Positions 16,334 to 24,902 of a DNA stretch of 64,000 nt are shown in pieces (the stretch's first letter is position 1; each line of letters starts with the position of its first letter). The stretch comes from Pauljensenia sp018375675 (lineage in GTDB: Bacteria; Actinomycetota; Actinomycetes; Actinomycetales; Actinomycetaceae), in NCBI GenBank assembly GCA_041432705.1, contig JAPWAE010000007.1:58391-122390 (forward strand), in the 5' to 3' direction. The translations under genes and the position numbers were made by a program. The notes under the pieces are model-generated. The model made no database searches. It was given only the letters and a program-made list of their open reading frames with translations, and was not told the origin of the DNA.

Positions 16334-17448
16334 TAACGAGCGTAATCCTCTCGCGCGGTTCCCCAACGATTGGCAGCCATATGGAACCGACGCTCCGGTC
16401 CATCACATGCCGGCGTGGGTTTCGCCCACAGGCCCTGAGCCGAGGATGGGATCACGGATTGGAAAGGCCCCAACAGCTCACTTACCAAGGACCTCAGTTG
16501 CGTCAGATCCTCATAGTCTGGCCACGAGAATCGATAGATAGTCCATCCAGCACCGCGTAAATCATTTTCACGTTGGATCCAGTCACGCTTCGCCCGAGCA
16601 AAGTCGACTTCGTTCTTTCCGAGCTTTCCAATCCCATCGAATTCGAAGATGATCATGAGTCCCGGAATCGCGATGTCCGCAAAGTATCGTCGCCCGTTGA
16701 CGATAATTTCGAACTGGGTCACGACCTCGAAGGCACTCACCGACTTCACCACCCACAGAAGAGCGGCCTCAGCGGGGTTCTCACAGCCCGGGTCAGCGGC
16801 AACAATCAGGCGTTTAGCTCTCCGGAAGGGGATAGTTTCTTTGCCTGTCGCACGTTCTTCGAGCCTTGCCAGCATATTCTCCCGCAGACCATCCGAACGT
16901 TGCCGGTCCACGTCCTGCGTAAACACTGAAAATTGCGACTGCCGATTGAGCAGCATACACAGCGCCACGAAGGCACTTAAGTGTTCAGAGAAAAGAGCCA
17001 TGCGCACTCCAGCATCAACGATTCCTTCGACGGTGATGCCCTCTACTTGCTCAAGCTCCGGCGCATTGGGTGGCACGACGCTCCATCGGAGGGAGACAGC
17101 AGGCACCCGAACAGCCTCCACTTGAACTGCGCGCAGAGATTTGTGCCCACGCCTCGAAGGAGTCCACACGCAAACATCGGGATTCGCTTCCCACAACGGA
17201 ATACCTCGAGCAACGAGTGCACTGGCTCCGATGAAGACACGATCTTCACTCCTCGCATGCTGCACAGCCAACAATCGTGCTCGTGACACGGCTTCCCAGA
17301 TAGACCATCGCGAACTAAGGAATTGAGCATCGTCGACGCGTACGTAGCACCCCTTCATGATGTGTAGATACACGCATGTATCTTGCGTATCGTGAGGAAT
17401 TCGGCAGCCCGACGATGAACGAATAACGGTCAGCTGATTGTCACTCAT
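16333..17448 (-). CDS. DUF559/Vsr-like protein with an AbiEi-like N-terminal region
   Basis: About 371 residues. The N-terminal half (VRVDDAQFLSSRWSIWEAVSRA, then RVFIGASALVARGIPLWEAN) resembles the winged-helix and linker of AbiEi-type antitoxin proteins. The C-terminal half resembles DUF559/Vsr endonuclease-fold domains: NPAEAALLW (Glu), RYFADIAIPGLMIIFEFDG (Asp and Glu-x-Asp) and RENDLRGAGWTIYRFSWPD. Such proteins are common orphans in actinobacteria; their function is not established. Base composition (near 50% GC) is well below its neighbours, a sign of acquisition. It lies between two near-identical copies of module E. The ATG at 17448 gives the longest plausible protein with an MSD start; an ATG at 17358, close behind a TATCTA box, is a credible alternative. 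Confidence 0.65.
   Translation of the reverse strand: MSDNQLTVIRSSSGCRIPHDTQDTCVYLHIMKGCYVRVDDAQFLSSRWSIWEAVSRARLLAVQHARSEDRVFIGASALVARGIPLWEANPDVCVWTPSRRGHKSLRAVQVEAVRVPAVSLRWSVVPPNAPELEQVEGITVEGIVDAGVRMALFSEHLSAFVALCMLLNRQSQFSVFTQDVDRQRSDGLRENMLARLEERATGKETIPFRRAKRLIVAADPGCENPAEAALLWVVKSVSAFEVVTQFEIIVNGRRYFADIAIPGLMIIFEFDGIGKLGKNEVDFARAKRDWIQRENDLRGAGWTIYRFSWPDYEDLTQLRSLVSELLGPFQSVIPSSAQGLWAKPTPACDGPERRFHMAANRWGTAREDYAR
17367..17382. promoter_or_regulatory. Perfect dyad near the alternative start of the DUF559-like gene
   Basis: GATACA-CGCA-TGTATC is a perfect 6-bp dyad with a four-base centre. On the minus strand it overlaps a possible -10 (TATCTA) seven bases before an ATG at 17358, so it could be an operator for this gene. 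Confidence 0.3.
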
Positions 17449-17586
17449 ATGCGGATGATCGCAGCACGGCAAAAGCATCTCACCTAGAACAGCTGCCCCT
17501 GTGGAAAACACGCGACATAGAAATGAGCCTGTGGAAAAACCCGCCGGCCCATGGCAATAGTGGCCGACAACAACGCCTGCCCAGGA

Positions 17587-17697
17587 ATTCGCTTGTCACC
17601 GATGAGGTGTTACACCCGATCGGTAAGGTTCAACCCCTTCTGATCGGGTTGAATGTTCCCGATCAGGTTGAATGTTCCCGATCAGGTTGAACCCTGC
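17587..17697 (+). repeat. Module E, copy 2 (right direct repeat of the DUF559-like gene)
   Basis: Its first 93 bases repeat 16241-16333 almost exactly; it then carries one further GATCAGGTTGAA unit. It starts about 140 bases upstream of the ATG at 17448 and ends 43 bases before the apbE stop. Confidence 0.85.
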
Positions 17698-17739
17698 GCC
17701 AATCATTTCCTATCCCAGGCCCATCCACGTATCAGCTTC

Positions 17740-18879
17740 TCACCCCTGCGCAGCACGCACCAGGCTCACAACCCTCGCCGAGGCCGGGGCGCCCGTCTCG
17801 CGGGCCCAGCACGCCACGACATCGGGAACATCGATGGACGGATCGACGAGGAGCGCCGTCGACAGTGCCTCCGCCAGCACACCCGACGAGGCCACGACAC
17901 TGACTTGTCGAACGCCCGCATTCGCGGGATATCCCGTGCGCGGGTCGATGATGTGGTGATCGAACACTCGACCGCCACCCGCAGCTGTTTCACGCGATGT
18001 TTCACGCGCGTGATGATCAGACGCTGACCCGGCCGCACGCACCACCACCTCAGGAGCCAGCACGCCCAGCGGCCCCAGGTTATCCCCGGACGTCGACAGG
18101 GACGCCATGCCGCCCACAGGCAGCTCCACGACGCCAGCGACCGACGTGGGCCCGCCTTGAGGGTCGCGCAGGCCGGCACGCCACGAAGAGCCGTCGGCGC
18201 GAGTCCCGAACACCGACACCGACGAGGTTCCCACCGACACGAGGACGCCGCGCGCCCCCATGGCCACTGCCAGGTCGCGGCATGCGTCGGCGGTGTATCC
18301 CTTCGCGATGCCGCCCAGGTCGAGGCCTGGGCTGGGCGCATCCACACCACCCGCGGACTCACCGGGAACCCCCATCACCCAACGTCGTTCGCCCACGCGC
18401 GACAGCAAGCTCCACGACGACGCGCACAACGCTGCCTCGACAGCATCGGCAGCAGGCGCGGGCGGCAAGGGCGCACCCGCGACGTACGCGGCCCGCATCG
18501 CCTTGACATCCCAGGCTGCAACGAGCGGCCCGATCAGCGGGTTGAACGCTCCCCCGGTCGCCTCCGCGAGCGCCAGCGCGTCGCGCAGCAGGCGGTCGGT
18601 TTCTTCGCTCACGACGAGGCCGTGGCCAGCCTGAGCGGAATCGGCCCCGCAACGGGACGCCCCGCCACCGCCCCCAGTCGAGGCAACAACATCATTGAGT
18701 CGCGACACCTCAGACGAGGGCCGGAACACGCTCCATATGTCCTCGTGGCGCGCAACGACGCCCACGACAGCGTTGACGATCGCCATGCCGTTCCCGCCCC
18801 ATCCGATGATGTCGATGCGGGTGCCCATCGCGGGGAAGGAGGAGCGCCACGTGGGCGCTACCCCCGCGGACTCAGCCAT
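17740..18879 (-). CDS. apbE: FAD:protein FMN transferase (flavinyltransferase)
   Basis: This 379-residue protein of normal ApbE length would attach FMN covalently to a Thr of an extracytoplasmic FMN-binding domain, using FAD. Landmarks are FPAMGTRIDIIGWG near the N terminus, EVSRLND, TGGAFNPLIGPLVAAWDV, DLGGIAKGYTADACRDLA (about 190-207), VLVSVGTSSVSVFG and HHIIDPRTGYPAN. The segment usually written NxGG(D/N) is VSVGTSSV here, a deviation. No signal peptide or lipobox is obvious, so its cellular side is uncertain. It is the last gene of the iron operon, 37 bases after the FMN-binding lipoprotein gene, its likely substrate. Confidence 0.9.
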   Translation of the reverse strand: MAESAGVAPTWRSSFPAMGTRIDIIGWGGNGMAIVNAVVGVVARHEDIWSVFRPSSEVSRLNDVVASTGGGGGASRCGADSAQAGHGLVVSEETDRLLRDALALAEATGGAFNPLIGPLVAAWDVKAMRAAYVAGAPLPPAPAADAVEAALCASSWSLLSRVGERRWVMGVPGESAGGVDAPSPGLDLGGIAKGYTADACRDLAVAMGARGVLVSVGTSSVSVFGTRADGSSWRAGLRDPQGGPTSVAGVVELPVGGMASLSTSGDNLGPLGVLAPEVVVRAAGSASDHHARETSRETAAGGGRVFDHHIIDPRTGYPANAGVRQVSVVASSGVLAEALSTALLVDPSIDVPDVVACWARETGAPASARVVSLVRAAQG

Positions 18880-18916
18880 CGCCTCGTCCCCCGGGGTGCC
18901 AGCGAAGCGCGAAGCC

Positions 18917-19492
18917 TCAGCCGTCGGAGCCTCCGAGGTCCTTGTCGAGGTCGCCGTCCTTGGTGGCGTCGTTCAGGCCGGGAATGTTGATGTCGTCGGC
19001 GCCGTCCGGGGAGACACCCTGGGCGGCGGCGATGGCGCGGATGGCGGCCTGCACGAACTGCTGGTGGGCGACGGTGGCGCCGGTGATGACGTCGACCTTG
19101 GCGGGGTCGCCGACCTTGGTGAGGTTGTCGGAGTACTCCTGGTAGGAGGCGACGGCGGCCTGAGCCTTCTTGTAGTAGTCCTCGTTGAAGACTTCGCCCG
19201 CGGAGTTCTTGCCGTACTCGGAGCCCTTGTCGGTGCCGTCGGCCAGCGTCGTCTCGTAGGAGGTGGCGGTGATGCGCCCGCCCTCGACGGTGATGGTGAT
19301 CGTACCGATGGAGCCCTGGTCGTCGGCGTTGGACTGGGCGGTCCAGGTGCCGTCGCTCATGGGCTTGGTCATGTCCAGGCCGGTGTTGGGCGTGCAGGCG
19401 GCCAGGATGGTCGCGCCGAGGGCACCGAGGACCGCATACGAGGCCGGGGTGACCCAGCGGGATCGGCTCTCAACAGGGGTGGGCGTGGTCAT
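18917..19492 (-). CDS. FMN-binding domain lipoprotein
   Basis: About 191 residues: an N-terminal membrane segment with a lipobox (LGATILAACT, Cys about 36), then a single FMN-binding domain. The flavinylation site is DVITGATVAHQQF, where the Thr of the (S/T)GAT motif would be joined to FMN by the ApbE encoded next. The start overlaps the ATPase stop as ATGA, which fixes it at 19492; an upstream open frame is antisense-like noise. Within this operon type, flavinylated lipoproteins are thought to pass electrons outside the membrane for iron reduction or uptake. Its position between the ABC ATPase and apbE fits that. The C-terminal tail is Asp/Gly rich. Confidence 0.87.
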   Translation of the reverse strand: MTTPTPVESRSRWVTPASYAVLGALGATILAACTPNTGLDMTKPMSDGTWTAQSNADDQGSIGTITITVEGGRITATSYETTLADGTDKGSEYGKNSAGEVFNEDYYKKAQAAVASYQEYSDNLTKVGDPAKVDVITGATVAHQQFVQAAIRAIAAAQGVSPDGADDINIPGLNDATKDGDLDKDLGGSDG

Positions 19493-20286
19493 CGCACCTT
19501 GTCCTTTCCGCTGCGCGCGTCGCCGTCGCGGCCGGGCAGGACCAGGCCGGAGGCGCGCTGTTCGAAGTCGTGGTCGTGCCAGGTTTCCTTGACGACCTTG
19601 CCGTGGTCGAGACGGATTTCGCGCTGGCCCTGTTCGGCGACGAGCGCGTCGTGGGTGACGACCATGAGGGTCGTGCCGTCCTGGTGAAGCTGGTTGAACA
19701 GGTCGAGGACGATCTCCTCGTTGGTTTCGTCCAGGTTGCCGGTGGGCTCGTCGGCCAGCAGCAGCTTGGGGTAGTTGATGAGGGCGCGGGCCACGCACAC
19801 GCGCTGCTGCTCGCCGCCTGAGAGCTGGCGCGGCAGGTGGGTGGCGCGGTCGGCGAGTCCGACGCGGTCCAGGGCCTCGAGGGCTTCCTTCTCGTCGGGC
19901 ATCGAGTGGTAGTACTGGGCGACCATGACGTTCTCAAGGGCGGTGAGGTGGCCGATGAGGTGGAACTGCTGGAAGACGAGGCCGATGGTGCGGCAGCGTA
20001 CCTCAGTGAGCTCGTCGGCGGTCAGGTCGGAGATGTCGTGCCCGTCCAGCATGACGGTGCCCTTGGTGGCGGTGTCCATCGCGCCGACGATGTTCATGAG
20101 GGTGGTCTTGCCGGAGCCGGAGGGGCCGACGATGGAGACCCACTGGCCGCGCGGGATCTCGAGAGACACGTTGTCGAGGGCGTGCAGGTCCCCGTAGATC
20201 TTCGAGACGCCCTCGAGGCTCAGCAGCGCGTCCGTGGGGGCCGACGAGGCCGGGGTGGCGGTGGAGGTGGTCATGGTGACTCTCAT
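19489..20286 (-). CDS. ABC transporter ATP-binding protein, LolD/MacB type, of the iron operon
   Basis: This 265-residue cytoplasmic ATPase has Walker A GPSGSGKTT (about 53-61), Q-loop VFQQFHLIGH, signature LSGGEQQRVCVARAL (about 158), Walker B LLLADEPTGNLDE and the H-loop His in VVTHD. The sequence belongs to the group paired with FtsX/MacB-type permeases, and both permease genes lie immediately upstream. Its ATG overlaps the stop of the second permease (ATGA) and its stop overlaps the FMN-binding gene. In the related Campylobacter P19 locus the equivalent ATPase supports iron acquisition; transport of iron itself by this ABC module is not proven. A ~35-residue tail after the H-loop (KETWHDHDFEQRASG) is unusual. 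Confidence 0.9.
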   Translation of the reverse strand: MRVTMTTSTATPASSAPTDALLSLEGVSKIYGDLHALDNVSLEIPRGQWVSIVGPSGSGKTTLMNIVGAMDTATKGTVMLDGHDISDLTADELTEVRCRTIGLVFQQFHLIGHLTALENVMVAQYYHSMPDEKEALEALDRVGLADRATHLPRQLSGGEQQRVCVARALINYPKLLLADEPTGNLDETNEEIVLDLFNQLHQDGTTLMVVTHDALVAEQGQREIRLDHGKVVKETWHDHDFEQRASGLVLPGRDGDARSGKDKVR

Positions 20287-21467
20287 TCTCCGCGCAGGAC
20301 GAGCGCGGGGTCGACGGCCAGTGCGCGGCGCACCGGCGGGAGGCAGGCGAGGACGGCGATGAGGATCGAGCAGGCGACCGTGCCGAGGAGGATGACGGGG
20401 TGCAGCGAGATGGAGCGGTGGAACACGGAGGTGGAAATGAGCACGGCGAGGCCGTAGCCGGCCCCGGCACCCAGGAGGCCTCCGATGAGGCCGAGCATGA
20501 CGCCCTCACCCATGAACTCGCGGGTGATGGATCGGGCGGTGGCGCCCAGGGCCTTGCGCAGGCCGATCTCGTTGCGGCGCTCGGTGACGACGGCGATCAT
20601 CGTGGTGGACACGCCGATCATAGTCAGCGCGAGCACGATGACGGTGATGACGATGAGCAGCGAGCGCAGCATCGCCAGCACGCCCGTGTCGGACTGGGCG
20701 AGGCGGCGCACAGTCTGAGCGTGAATATCGGGGTTCGCGGCGTTCATCGCGTCGGCGATGGCGCTGAGCTGATCGCCTTCCAGGGCGATCGAATACTCGG
20801 CGAGCGACACGGCGCCGGTCTGCCCGGTCAGCGTGCTCATGTCCTGGCGGGACATGTACACGTAGCCGTCTTCGTTGCCGCCGGTCTTGAGGATGCCGGA
20901 CACGGTCAGGGTGACGGTACGCGGATCGACCTTAAGGGCCGAGGCCTGCGCCCCCGACTGGGCGGCGGCCTTCGAGGAGGCACTCGCGTCCAGCTGGCTG
21001 ACCGTAATCGTGTCACCCGCCTTGACGTCAATCGTCGAGGCGATCTGCTCGCCCACGAGCACCTGACCCGTCGCGGCGGGCCATTCCCCGTCCACGTACC
21101 AGTACGGGTTCATGGCATGCACGGCGTTCAGGTCCGCGCCGCCCGCGACGTACGGCTGGTCATTGATGGTGACGGTCTCGTAGTCAAAGGCTGCGGATCC
21201 GACCAGAGCGCTCGCGGGCACCTGGGCGGTCGCGGCGGCCACGGCCTCGTCCGTGATGGGCACGTCGCCGGCGGGGGTGACGACGAGGTTGGCGCCATAG
21301 GAGCGGATCTCTCGGGCCAGCTGGGCCGGCACGTCGACCGCGATCGTGACGAGGCCGGACAGCGTGGTCGCGCCGATGGCGACGGCAAGGATCGCGATGA
21401 GGACGCGGGAGCGACGGCGCAGGATGGATGAGGTGACCATCCGCCAGAACATTGCTCGTCTGGACAT
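20283..21467 (-). CDS. FtsX/MacB-type ABC permease, second copy
   Basis: About 394 residues: an N-terminal membrane segment (VLIAILAVAIGATTLSGLVT), a large extracytoplasmic domain (about residues 40-270), then three C-terminal membrane segments including LLIVITVIVLALTMIGVSTT and the FtsX motif RRNEIGLRKALGATARSI. The family works as a mechanotransmission permease rather than a channel. The ATG at 21467 has GGAAGG eight bases upstream; ATGs or GTG at 21473 and 21476 overlap the preceding stop but sit too close to that site. It pairs with the permease gene immediately upstream, giving a heterodimer with the ATPase encoded next. Confidence 0.85.
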   Translation of the reverse strand: MSRRAMFWRMVTSSILRRRSRVLIAILAVAIGATTLSGLVTIAVDVPAQLAREIRSYGANLVVTPAGDVPITDEAVAAATAQVPASALVGSAAFDYETVTINDQPYVAGGADLNAVHAMNPYWYVDGEWPAATGQVLVGEQIASTIDVKAGDTITVSQLDASASSKAAAQSGAQASALKVDPRTVTLTVSGILKTGGNEDGYVYMSRQDMSTLTGQTGAVSLAEYSIALEGDQLSAIADAMNAANPDIHAQTVRRLAQSDTGVLAMLRSLLIVITVIVLALTMIGVSTTMIAVVTERRNEIGLRKALGATARSITREFMGEGVMLGLIGGLLGAGAGYGLAVLISTSVFHRSISLHPVILLGTVACSILIAVLACLPPVRRALAVDPALVLRGE

Positions 21468-21472
21468 GGGCA

Positions 21473-22750
21473 TCACCTTCCGTGCAGGACTTCCGCCGCG
21501 TTGAGGCGCAGCAGGTAGCGGATCGCCGGGATGGAGGCTCCCAGGACGACGAGGATGACGAGGACGGCGACGAGGCCGACAACGACGGGCACGAAGGCGA
21601 TGGAGGAGCCAAAAACCATGTAGCCGATCGCCTGTGCGAGCGCGAGGCCTCCGCCGTAGCCGAGGACGCCGCCGACCAGGCCGACGATGATCGTCTCCGT
21701 CAGGAACAGCGAGATGATCTGCTTATCCTTGGCGCCCACAGCCTTCATGAGGCCGATTTCGCTGGAGCGCTCCATGACGCCCGCGGTCACCAGGTTCGCG
21801 ATGGCCAGGGCCGAGGCAATGAGCGCCAGGACGGTCACGAGGACCATGAGCAGCTGGGTCTTCTCCAGGATCGTGCCTTCGGACTCGGCGACCTGGCGGA
21901 CCGGGCGGGCCACGGAGTCCGTCATGACTTCCTCGATCTGGTAGGCGATCGAGGAGACGTAGGCGGTGCAGTACCAAGTTTCCTTCTCGGACACGCTCAG
22001 CGAGTTCGGGTTCTTCGCGGCCTTGCGCGCCAGGTCGTTGTCGGGCGTGGTCAGGGCGGAGACCTCGACGCTGCCGACGACACCCTCGCGGTTCAGGAGC
22101 GCCTGGGCCTGCGACAGCTGGATGAACACGCCGCGGTCGGCGTCGTCGCCACTGGTGAGGATGCCGCGCACCGTGAAGTCGCGGGTGATGCCTTCACGGG
22201 TGAGGGTGAAGGTGTCGCCGACGCCGAGGCCGTGAGCGGCCGCGTAGGTGGTACCAACGAGGGCACCGTCCTCATCGTCATCAGCGGGCCAGGAGCCCTC
22301 GATGCCCCACCAGCCGCGCAGCTTGTCGAGGCCGGTTTCGACGCTCTCGCCGGTGGCCAGCTCGAGGTGATGGCTGAACCAGGTGCCGGTCGTGGGCACG
22401 TGCTCGCCGCTCCCATCCGTGACGGACACACTCAGCAGGGGCGCGAAGTCGAGGATGTTGTATGTCCAGAAGATCGTCTTGATGTTGCCGAGCTCGTCCT
22501 CGCGCAGGTAGGAACGGGACTCGGTGGCCTCGCCCGTGGAGTAGAGGTCGTCGAGGACGGCCGCGCCCTGGGGGCGCACGACGATGTTCGCACCGTAGGA
22601 CTTGAGTTCCTGGTTGACCTTGTCGCCCACGTTGAACATGACGGAGAGCATGGACGTGGCGACGCAGGCGCCCAGCGCGACGGTCAGGGCGATCATCAGG
22701 TGGCGGTTACCGCGCCTCGTGAGGGCACCGCGCAGCATTCGGAAGAACAC
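21473..22750 (-). CDS. FtsX/MacB-type ABC permease, first copy
   Basis: This 425-residue membrane protein has the FtsX layout: a first membrane segment (HLMIALTVALGACVATSMLSV), an extracytoplasmic domain to about residue 290, then three segments with the characteristic ERSSEIGLMKAVGAKDKQI. It starts with GTG at 22750, nine bases after the stop of the Fe-S membrane protein gene, and overlaps the next permease by a TGATG. The extracytoplasmic domain includes a Cys (KETWYCTAYV). It is homologous to the following gene, so the pair arose by duplication and probably forms a heterodimer. I infer a role in the same iron/redox complex. Confidence 0.85.
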   Translation of the reverse strand: MFFRMLRGALTRRGNRHLMIALTVALGACVATSMLSVMFNVGDKVNQELKSYGANIVVRPQGAAVLDDLYSTGEATESRSYLREDELGNIKTIFWTYNILDFAPLLSVSVTDGSGEHVPTTGTWFSHHLELATGESVETGLDKLRGWWGIEGSWPADDDEDGALVGTTYAAAHGLGVGDTFTLTREGITRDFTVRGILTSGDDADRGVFIQLSQAQALLNREGVVGSVEVSALTTPDNDLARKAAKNPNSLSVSEKETWYCTAYVSSIAYQIEEVMTDSVARPVRQVAESEGTILEKTQLLMVLVTVLALIASALAIANLVTAGVMERSSEIGLMKAVGAKDKQIISLFLTETIIVGLVGGVLGYGGGLALAQAIGYMVFGSSIAFVPVVVGLVAVLVILVVLGASIPAIRYLLRLNAAEVLHGR

Positions 22751-22759
22751 GCGATCCCC

Positions 22760-24079
22760 TTACTTCGCGAAGACGGAGGCCGAGGCCTCGAGAGCCGAGA
22801 TCGGCACGGTCAGCGTGCCGTTGGAGACCTTGTAGTCGATCGGGATCGGGTTGCAGCCGCCCTTAAAGCCGATGGTCGCGATGTTCATCGCCACTTCACA
22901 CAGCTTGCAGATGACCTTGCCGTCCTTCTCGTAGTAGCCGGTGGGGCCGCAGATATCGCACGCGTCCAGGCCCACGCCGAAGGAGGAGCCGGACTTCTGG
23001 ATAACGATGAAGCGCACCTTCACGCCACCCGAGGTCGTGTACTCGAAGCGGTGCAGGTGACCGTCGGAGATGTCGGCGAGGTTGACGCTCACCTGGTCGT
23101 CGACGACGCTGTAGGACTCGGGCGGGGACAGCTCGATCTCCTGGCTGCCGTAGGCGACGCCGACGGTGATGAGCAGCGCGCCGCACAGGTAGCCGAGGGC
23201 GGCGGTGCCGGCCATGGACTTGTAGAGGCGCGAGCGCGCGCGGCCCAGGCGTCCCTCGGCGGGGTTGGCCCCAACGGTCGGGATGGAGCGCGAGGCCAGC
23301 CAGGTCAGGACCACGACGGCGCACAGAGCCAGGCCCGCGGCGATCGTGAAGACGGCCTCGTGGTTGATGAACCACGACATGACGTTCCACGCGTCCTTGG
23401 GAATCGCAATCCAGCGCTTGGCCTTGATGATGCGCACGATCATCAGGGCGTGATTGGCCAGCAGCGAGATCAGGATGAAGGCCGCCGGCCACACCCGGTT
23501 GTTCCACGAGCACAGGCGGTAGGAGATCCAGGCGACGAAGCAGACGAGCACCCACGCCAGCACGTAGCCGACGAGCGCGAGGACGACCGGGGTCGAGTAG
23601 ATCTCGACGCCGCCCGAGAGCATCATGACGGCCTGGTTCATGGCCGTGGGGACTGCGCGGAACAGGGCGGCCGCAATGTAGAGGGCGCCGACGATGCGCA
23701 CGAGGGTATCCCCGCTCACTGCGGTTTCCATCGACGAGGCAGCCCGGGCCTCGTCGTCGGCATCGCCGGGCAAGAGGGAACGCACGCGGCGCGAGCGCAC
23801 CGCGATGAGCGCGAGGAACAGGACCGCGAGGACGATCGCAACGGGAAGGGTGAACAGGCCGACGGTCTGGCGGTTCACGGACTTGGGGGCCTCGACGTTA
23901 ATGATCGTCAGGGCAAGGGAGGAGACCATGCCCAGGCCGATACCGGCCCACACGGCGACCGAGCGCGCCTTCTTCCCGCGGCGACCATGCCCGGCGGCGG
24001 GCATGAAGCGGATGACGGCGCCGAGCGCGAGCATCGTCAACAGCAGCGTCAGGGTTGCTTCACTCATCTGCTGAAGCAT
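22760..24079 (-). CDS. DUF2318-type Fe-S-containing membrane protein
   Basis: This 439-residue protein has a membrane part of about seven segments (residues 5-260) with an early MPAAGHGRRGKKARS loop, followed by an extracytoplasmic domain. That domain carries a cysteine set: CDICGPTGYYEKDGKVICKL, then CEVAMNIATIGFKGGC near the C terminus. DUF2318 proteins with this CxxC...CxxC pattern occur beside FTR1 permeases and P19 proteins and are presumed to hold a metal or Fe-S site. The ATG at 24079 follows GGGAGGAAAG at good spacing. It is separated from the P19-like gene by 135 bases that hold a hairpin, and is followed nine bases later by the first permease. Confidence 0.83.
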   Translation of the reverse strand: MLQQMSEATLTLLLTMLALGAVIRFMPAAGHGRRGKKARSVAVWAGIGLGMVSSLALTIINVEAPKSVNRQTVGLFTLPVAIVLAVLFLALIAVRSRRVRSLLPGDADDEARAASSMETAVSGDTLVRIVGALYIAAALFRAVPTAMNQAVMMLSGGVEIYSTPVVLALVGYVLAWVLVCFVAWISYRLCSWNNRVWPAAFILISLLANHALMIVRIIKAKRWIAIPKDAWNVMSWFINHEAVFTIAAGLALCAVVVLTWLASRSIPTVGANPAEGRLGRARSRLYKSMAGTAALGYLCGALLITVGVAYGSQEIELSPPESYSVVDDQVSVNLADISDGHLHRFEYTTSGGVKVRFIVIQKSGSSFGVGLDACDICGPTGYYEKDGKVICKLCEVAMNIATIGFKGGCNPIPIDYKVSNGTLTVPISALEASASVFAK

Positions 24080-24152
24080 TGGCTTTCCTCCCGAAATAAA
24101 GGTTCACCGAAGTCATAGCTACGGTATCGATTCTAGTCCCCTCACGGGGCGA

Positions 24153-24195
24153 GGGCCGAGGCCAGCGGTCCTATAAAAAACCACTGCCTCGGCCC
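24153..24195 (-). terminator. Hairpin inside the iron operon between the P19-like and Fe-S genes
   Basis: GGGCCGAGG (24153-24161) pairs with CCTCGGCCC (24187-24195). The loop on the minus-strand transcript contains a run of six T (TTTTTTATAGG). It may attenuate or process the transcript, raising expression of the first two genes over the rest. Confidence 0.45.
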
Positions 24196-24214
24196 CACGA
24201 AGAGTGTGTGTCGA

Positions 24215-24847
24215 TCACCAGGAGACGGCCGTGGGATCCCACTGCCAATCCGGGAACTCGGCGACGAGCGGCTCAGTCCAGAAGCGGCCCTCAACACCCG
24301 TGGTCTTGTCGGTGTGCAGCAGCCACACGCTGGGGGGCTTGATCATGAAGGACACGTCGTAGGTGCCGGCGTCCAGCTTGGGCAGGTTCAGGCCGTAGTG
24401 CGGGCCGTCGGACGCGTTCATCGGCATGAGCGTGCCTTCCTGGACGACGTTGCCGGACTTGTCCTTGATCGCGTAGTCCACGGTCAGGCCGGACACGAAG
24501 TCGCCCGCACCGTAGCCGAGCTTGTTGTCAGGAGCGGCGGCGATGTCGGCCTCAATGTGCATCGAGGATTCTGCGGCGGGGGTACCCACCTGGGGCTCCA
24601 TCTCGACGGGCTGGAAGTAGACGCCGCCCACGACGAGGGGGCCAACGTGGACCTCGTCGCCGAGGGGCTGCTCTTCGAAGCCAGCATCCTCGCCGGGGGC
24701 GGGGGCGGCAGAGTCAGCCGAAGCCGAGGCCGGCCCCGCGGGCTTCTCACTGGAGGACGAGGAGGAGTTGTTGGAGCAGGCCGCCAGAGTGCCTGCGAGG
24801 GCCAGCGTGGCCAGGGCCGCGCCGACGCGGAACAGAGAGCGCTTCAT
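24215..24847 (-). CDS. P19-like periplasmic iron-transport lipoprotein
   Basis: About 210 residues. A signal sequence ends in a lipobox (LALAGTLAACS, Cys about 24), followed by a Ser run and an acidic linker. The P19/Tp34 domain begins near EDAGFEEQPLGDEVHVGPLVV. Candidate metal ligands of the family are present: Met in QPVEMEPQ, His in SSMHIEADI, His in DGPHYGLNLP and His in WLLHTDKTTGVEGRFW. P19 proteins bind copper and iron and support growth under iron limitation together with FTR1. The ATG at 24847 follows GGAG. A longer frame upstream overlaps the FTR1 gene and lacks a ribosome site. It is anchored to the outer face of the membrane. Confidence 0.87.
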   Translation of the reverse strand: MKRSLFRVGAALATLALAGTLAACSNNSSSSSSEKPAGPASASADSAAPAPGEDAGFEEQPLGDEVHVGPLVVGGVYFQPVEMEPQVGTPAAESSMHIEADIAAAPDNKLGYGAGDFVSGLTVDYAIKDKSGNVVQEGTLMPMNASDGPHYGLNLPKLDAGTYDVSFMIKPPSVWLLHTDKTTGVEGRFWTEPLVAEFPDWQWDPTAVSW

Positions 24848-24902
24848 GTGATGATCTCCTGTGCGTGTTGGTTGGGTGAAACGTCGGTGTCGCTCGGGGG
24901 TG

